Below, in pieces: positions 7,079 to 10,830 of a DNA stretch of 10,830 bases. The notes below the pieces were generated by a model that was not told the DNA's origin, made no database searches, and worked only from the letters and a program-made list of their open reading frames with translations. The DNA is from Alphaproteobacteria bacterium (GTDB lineage: Bacteria > Pseudomonadota > Alphaproteobacteria > Rickettsiales > JAIXRX01), in contig JAIXRX010000123.1 of assembly GCA_027485005.1 (NCBI GenBank), forward strand, positions 1 to 10,830, in the 5' to 3' direction. Every line of letters begins with the position of its first letter. The first letter of the stretch is position 1. The translations under genes were made by a program, and so were the position numbers.

Positions 7079-8122
7079 ATGCGCGTTAAAACATTTCACG
7101 GCAATACCATGCAAGAAGCCATGGCGCAGGTGCGCGATGCTTTAGGCGACGATGCAGTGATTCTACAATCAAAGCCATTAGCGAGTGGCAAGGGAGTCGT
7201 GGTAATGGCGGCGCTGGATGACACGCCTGCAATGCAGGAGGAATCTGTGGTGCCACCACCTGCGCCAAGCCATGCCACCGCTCCGAAGATCACCAAAAAA
7301 ATGGAAGCATCGAAAGAATCGCATTCATCTGACCAGCACGCCGTATTGCGTCCATTAGAAAAATTGTTGCGTGCGCATGGCGCGCCTGCACAAATCATTC
7401 AAGGCGTTCTTCACCCACTCTTACCAGTGAAGTTACCAGTAGGTGAAAACATGGCCGCCCAACAAAAAGCGCTGACTTCTTTGCTGGATGTTGGCTTTGA
7501 ATTTGCGGGTATGCCGCTGGAATATGGCAAAGCGATTATGCTGGTAGGCCCTTCAGGGGCAGGCAAAACCTTGTGCATCAGCAAGCTGGCCACCCAATTA
7601 AAAATGAAGAAAAAACCCACCACTTTGATTGGTGCGGATCATCGCCGCGCAGGCGCCACCGAACAGCTACAGGCGATTTGCCAAATTCTGGACACGCCGC
7701 TGCACCATGCACATAGCCGCACAGCCCTCCTCACGTTGCTTAAAAAACATCGCGACGATGGTGTTTTGATGATTGATGGCGCGGGCGTGAATCCTTATGA
7801 CGCCGAAGAAATGAAAGAACTCTCCGAGCTGATTAAAGCGGGACATATTGAACCGGTTTTGGTGCTGCCAGCGGGCATGGATGTGCAGGAATCGCTGTAC
7901 ACCGCGCGAGCTTTCAGTGTGCTACCACATCTCAAGCGCATGATTGCCACCAAGTTTGATACGGCACGACGCTATGGCGGGATTCTAGCGGCCATGCATG
8001 GCGCGGGAGTGGCATTATCGGGCGTTTCACAAAGCGAAAAAGTGGTGGACGCGCTTAAAAATCCGCAAGCCGATGTTCTCGCACGGCTACTCATGCAACA
8101 TCATCTTGAACTATTTTCATAG
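7079..8122 (+). CDS. flhF: Flagellar biosynthesis SRP-type GTPase FlhF
   Basis: FlhF is an SRP-family GTPase, related to Ffh and FtsY, that marks the cell pole where a flagellum is built. At 347 residues it is slightly short. The N-terminus MRVKTFHGNTMQEAMAQVRD and the following DDAVILQSK are typical of the family. A variable Pro/Ser/Lys linker (about 47-85) leads to a helical N domain (about 86-150) and the G domain. The P loop GPSGAGKT is at 157-164, the insertion-box motif DHRRAGATEQL at 187-197 (DTYRxGAxEQL in most relatives), and TKFD (G4) at 291-294, followed by RRYGGILAA. The G3 box, usually DTAG, reads DGAG (233-236) and the Arg often found after it is Val. The start follows an AAAGAG site (7066-7071) seven bases upstream. 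flhG follows 20 bases downstream, the normal pairing. Such divergence is seen here directly; whether it is lineage-wide is unknown. Confidence 0.92.
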   Translation: MRVKTFHGNTMQEAMAQVRDALGDDAVILQSKPLASGKGVVVMAALDDTPAMQEESVVPPPAPSHATAPKITKKMEASKESHSSDQHAVLRPLEKLLRAHGAPAQIIQGVLHPLLPVKLPVGENMAAQQKALTSLLDVGFEFAGMPLEYGKAIMLVGPSGAGKTLCISKLATQLKMKKKPTTLIGADHRRAGATEQLQAICQILDTPLHHAHSRTALLTLLKKHRDDGVLMIDGAGVNPYDAEEMKELSELIKAGHIEPVLVLPAGMDVQESLYTARAFSVLPHLKRMIATKFDTARRYGGILAAMHGAGVALSGVSQSEKVVDALKNPQADVLARLLMQHHLELFS

Positions 8123-8130
8123 ACCACACA

Positions 8131-8135
8131 GGGAG
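8131..8135 (+). promoter_or_regulatory. Ribosome binding site of flhG
   Basis: GGGAG lies seven bases before the ATG at 8143 and confirms that start, which matters because it excludes a longer N-terminus for FlhG. Confidence 0.65.
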
Positions 8136-8142
8136 CATAAAA

Positions 8143-8922
8143 ATGACAACGACTTCCCATATTAAATCCCCGAGCGCAGGCAAATTAATTGCCGTGGCTT
8201 CCGGCAAAGGGGGCGTAGGAAAAACATGGTTCTCGATTACCTTAGCGCATGTGCTTGCGCGCTCTGGCCGCCGCGTTCTGCTGTTCGATGGTGATATTGG
8301 TCTGGCCAACGTGGACGTGCAGATTGGGATTAATCCTGACTTTGATTTGGGCAATGTGTATGCTGGGAAATGTACGCTCGAACAAGCTATTACCCATTAT
8401 GAAGAAGGCGGATTTGATATTATTGCCGGACGCTCTGGCTCTGGCAGCACCGCCGACATGACGATGGAACATTTGCAACGCATTGGCGAAACCCTCAACA
8501 AGCTGGCCGAACGCTATGATTATGTGATGATTGATCTTGGTGCAGGCATTGACCGCCCCACGCGTTACCTTGCGTCACTTGCTGAAAAGTGCCTAATTAT
8601 TATTACCGAAGAGCCAACATCGCTCACTGACGCTTATGCGTTTATCAAACTGAGCCAAGCCATGCCAAAACCGCCACAAATTAACGTGGTGGTAAACCAA
8701 GCCAGCGCACAAAAAGATGGACAAAAGACTTACGATTCATTGAACCGCGCTTGCACCAGCTTCCTTAAAATTTCGCCACCTTGCCTTGGCATTATTCGAC
8801 GCGACAACAAAGTGCGCGATGCGATTCGTGCACAAAAATCCATGATTCTCACGGCACCACATAGCACCGCTGCAACAGACGTGGCGCAGCTGGCAATCAA
8901 ACTCATGAAACCGGCAGGATAA
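8143..8922 (+). CDS. flhG: Flagellum number regulator FlhG (MinD/ParA-type ATPase; FleN/YlxH family)
   Basis: FlhG is a MinD-like ATPase that limits flagellum number and works with FlhF at the pole. The 259 residues contain the deviant Walker A GKGGVGKT (21-28), with the signature Lys of the MinD/ParA class, then FDGDIGLANVDVQIG (48-62), the FlhG/FleN form of the switch I region. Switch II is YVMIDLGAG (127-135). A C-terminal block with PCLGIIRRDNKVRDAIRAQK (213-232) corresponds to the family's G-x-I-x-x-D-x-x-V-x-x-A-I-x-x-Q-x pattern. The segment before the P loop is only about 14 residues and contains no DQAxxLR motif, the helix that in Bacillus FlhG stimulates FlhF GTPase. The last 20 residues are weakly amphipathic and could be a membrane-targeting helix, but this is uncertain. 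Adjacent flhF separates it from division MinD, which would normally sit with minC/minE. Confidence 0.93.
   Translation: MTTTSHIKSPSAGKLIAVASGKGGVGKTWFSITLAHVLARSGRRVLLFDGDIGLANVDVQIGINPDFDLGNVYAGKCTLEQAITHYEEGGFDIIAGRSGSGSTADMTMEHLQRIGETLNKLAERYDYVMIDLGAGIDRPTRYLASLAEKCLIIITEEPTSLTDAYAFIKLSQAMPKPPQINVVVNQASAQKDGQKTYDSLNRACTSFLKISPPCLGIIRRDNKVRDAIRAQKSMILTAPHSTAATDVAQLAIKLMKPAG
8916..8919 (+). promoter_or_regulatory. Ribosome binding site of the FliK-like gene
   Basis: AGGA inside the end of flhG lies seven bases before the ATG at 8927. It supports that start and suggests coupling with flhG, from which the gene is separated by four bases. Confidence 0.5.
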
Positions 8923-8926
8923 GCAC

Positions 8927-10830
8927 ATGACGCCCACCGGCCCTGTTTTGCCTGTGACTGGCGCGGTCACCATCCGCCCAGTGAGCGGCAATGTGGCCGA
9001 CGGCGCTGCCTTACAAAATGGTGGACCACGCCTCACACCGGGCGCAGTGATTCAAGGGGTGATTGAAGGGATGAACCGCGAAGGTGATCCGCTCGTTAAA
9101 ACTGACGCAGGTGAATTCTCGCTCAAGCTTCCAATTCACTTAAAGAGTGGTTCGGAAGTCGTGTTGCGCATGGAAAATACGCAAGGCTTGTTTCGTGCGC
9201 GCTTGCTGAGTGTAGACGGGGTGAAGCTCGCCGATTATATCGACGCGCATGGTGGTGGCGCTAAAATTTCTTCCCAAACGGGTTTACCGCAAACTAACCC
9301 CAATGCGACCAGCACCAACGTGATGGATGCGCTGGGTGATGACTTTGTGTCGCTTAGTCAAAGCGCTACGCAGCGCGCCACCACCCTTTCCCAGATTTTA
9401 CAAAATCAACCTGCCATGCAAGCTGTGCTGCTTTCACGCAGCCCAATGATTGCAGAAATTCTGCGCCAATTACCGCCGAATTTTTCTCAGCCCACACGCG
9501 TGCAAGCGGGCGATCAAGTGATGATGAAACTGCTTGGTTTTTCATTGCCTGCATCCACGTCTGCCACACCTTCTGCATCTTTATCTTCGACGCATCAAAC
9601 GAGCAATATCACTTCAAATTCTGCTACACCATCACAAGTGAATTCAAGCAATCCTTCAGGGGTAAATCCCACTACACATCGCACGCTATTACCAGAGCAA
9701 ACACAGTCTGCTGCCTCATCAGTACCAACCATCCCTTCCGATCCTACGGTTGATCTCAGCCCACTGGCAGGCGCCCGCGTGCCATCTGCTTTTTCTGCCG
9801 CAACACCTCAAGCGCTGCATACGGCCTCTGCATCCATCAGCAATGTCGTCGCGCATTTAGCAGCGCAAGAAATTGACGCGCTGCCATTACCCACTGTGAA
9901 CACGACCGAAATAACGACAAATCCAGCGGCACTCGCGCAAGCTAACAAAGCCCTGCCACCCATGCCAAGCCCTAGCCTAAACGTGACGGCGGACGGCCGT
10001 GTGTTGGTGCAAGCCACGGTACTGGACGCACCCGAAAAAGGCGACTGGCTCGTGCAAACACCGCTCGGTACCGTGCGCATCGCGCCACCTGCTGGGCTGC
10101 CACTGCCAGCGCATGGCCAGATGGTGCAGCTACAACTTCAATCCATTCGTGCGGCCAGCTCACAAACAGCCATCAACTCTTATCAACCCATGAATGCAAA
10201 CAATAGCGTGGAAGACGGCATGTCTTTTCTTTCACTGACCGAACATTGGGATACGCTGGATAGTGTGCTACCATTGCTGCAAAGCGCCGCCCCCAACAGC
10301 GCCTTGCTGGATATGATGCCGCAAGCAGGGCCAAAGCTTACCACACAAATGTTGTTTTTTATGCAAGCGCTGCGCCGCGACGATGTGAGCCAATGGCTTG
10401 GTAAAGAAGCGCTGAATATACTTGAAACGCGCAATCGCAATGATCTGATTCAGCGGCTGCATAAAGACTTTGGCAAATTGCATGACGCGCTGGAAATGCC
10501 AGAAAGCAAATCGCCATGGCAAGCGATGATTTTTCCGTTTCAACATGAACAAGTGGTGCATATGGTGCGGCTGTTTGTTCACCGCGACCCAGAACAGGAA
10601 AAGCAGGATGGAAGCAGTAGCGGCGGCGAAGGAAAACCATGGAAAGACACGCGCTTTGTGCTGGAGCTCGAGCTTTCTCATCTTGGCCCCATGCAGCTCA
10701 ATGGCTTGGTGCGCCGCCAAGAAAAAACGCATTTTGATCTGGTGGTACGCTCGCTCAAAACCTTGCCCACACAGACCCAGCAGGACATTCGTACAATTTT
10801 TGAAAATGCCGCTGCCATCACTGGCTATCA
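8927..10830 (+). CDS. FliK-like flagellar hook-length control protein candidate (3' partial)
   Basis: The frame is open from ATG 8927 to the window edge: 634 codons and no stop. Architecture in order: a beta-rich segment (about 38-97) with GDPLVKTDAG (53-62), a helical segment (about 150-181), and a Ser/Thr/Pro/Asn-rich low-complexity stretch (about 207-300). A second beta-rich segment (about 350-407) carries GDWLVQTPLG (372-381). A helical region (about 430-525) and a C-terminal domain from about 530 follow, with RFVLELELSHLGPMQLNGLV (576-595) and LPTQTQQDIRTIF (613-625). The LELxxLGPxxL pattern recalls the C-terminal hook-control domain of FliK, in which a globular domain follows a long disordered ruler region. 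FliK sets hook length and triggers export switching through FlhB. No signal peptide or membrane helix is seen. Its place four bases after flhG supports a flagellar role. The family call rests on recall of pattern, not on alignment; an uncharacterised flagellar protein is the alternative. Confidence 0.6.
   Translation, partial: MTPTGPVLPVTGAVTIRPVSGNVADGAALQNGGPRLTPGAVIQGVIEGMNREGDPLVKTDAGEFSLKLPIHLKSGSEVVLRMENTQGLFRARLLSVDGVKLADYIDAHGGGAKISSQTGLPQTNPNATSTNVMDALGDDFVSLSQSATQRATTLSQILQNQPAMQAVLLSRSPMIAEILRQLPPNFSQPTRVQAGDQVMMKLLGFSLPASTSATPSASLSSTHQTSNITSNSATPSQVNSSNPSGVNPTTHRTLLPEQTQSAASSVPTIPSDPTVDLSPLAGARVPSAFSAATPQALHTASASISNVVAHLAAQEIDALPLPTVNTTEITTNPAALAQANKALPPMPSPSLNVTADGRVLVQATVLDAPEKGDWLVQTPLGTVRIAPPAGLPLPAHGQMVQLQLQSIRAASSQTAINSYQPMNANNSVEDGMSFLSLTEHWDTLDSVLPLLQSAAPNSALLDMMPQAGPKLTTQMLFFMQALRRDDVSQWLGKEALNILETRNRNDLIQRLHKDFGKLHDALEMPESKSPWQAMIFPFQHEQVVHMVRLFVHRDPEQEKQDGSSSGGEGKPWKDTRFVLELELSHLGPMQLNGLVRRQEKTHFDLVVRSLKTLPTQTQQDIRTIFENAAAITGY

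Noticed and set aside
10268..10732. 154-codon minus-strand open frame under the FliK-like gene
   Set aside because: The plus strand has a much longer frame with a ribosome site and a meaningful domain plan. The minus product is His/Gln/Leu-rich without family features.

Overview
The window is one block of flagellar genes, all on the + strand, packed with gaps of 3 to 49 bases. GC is close to 50% by eye. Gene order is fliF (5' end cut off by the window), fliG, fliH, fliN, a FlbD-type sigma-54 activator, flhA, flhF, flhG, and a long FliK-like gene that runs off the right edge. The stretch fliF-fliG-fliH(flbE)-fliN-flbD-flhA is, from memory, the arrangement of the Caulobacter crescentus fliF operon. 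FliH with a PFRF-type N-terminus, a short FliN and a FlbD-type regulator also point to Alphaproteobacteria. Caulobacter is not known to carry flhF/flhG here, so a polar-flagellated relative outside Caulobacterales (for example a Rhodospirillales- or Micavibrio-like lineage) fits better. The exact taxon cannot be read from this sequence alone.

Layout: 1-1350 is the C-terminal four fifths or so of the MS-ring protein FliF. 1383-2399 is the rotor switch protein FliG. 2403-3131 is FliH, regulator of the export ATPase. 3144-3428 is the C-ring protein FliN. 3478-4869 is the FlbD-like enhancer-binding protein. 4869-7058 is the export gate FlhA. 7079-8122 is the SRP-type GTPase FlhF and 8143-8922 its MinD-like partner FlhG. 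From 8927 to the window end is an uninterrupted 634-codon frame that I read as a FliK-like hook-length/export-switch protein.

The genes form a coherent assembly module. FliF, FliG and FliN build the basal-body rotor, FliH and FlhA run the type III export apparatus, and FlhF/FlhG set flagellum position and number. The FlbD-like protein would time later sigma-54-dependent genes, and the FliK-like protein would measure the hook. No internal promoter, terminator, RNA gene, mobile element, CRISPR or long repeat was recognised, and no gap exceeds 50 bases.

I found no unknown system. The points worth a second look are protein-level departures inside known families: a degenerate receiver in the FlbD homologue (Glu at the expected phospho-acceptor position), a non-canonical G3 box in FlhF, an FlhG without the N-terminal DQAxxLR activator motif, and a FliK-like protein carrying the same G-D-x-L-V-x-T-x-x-G pattern twice.
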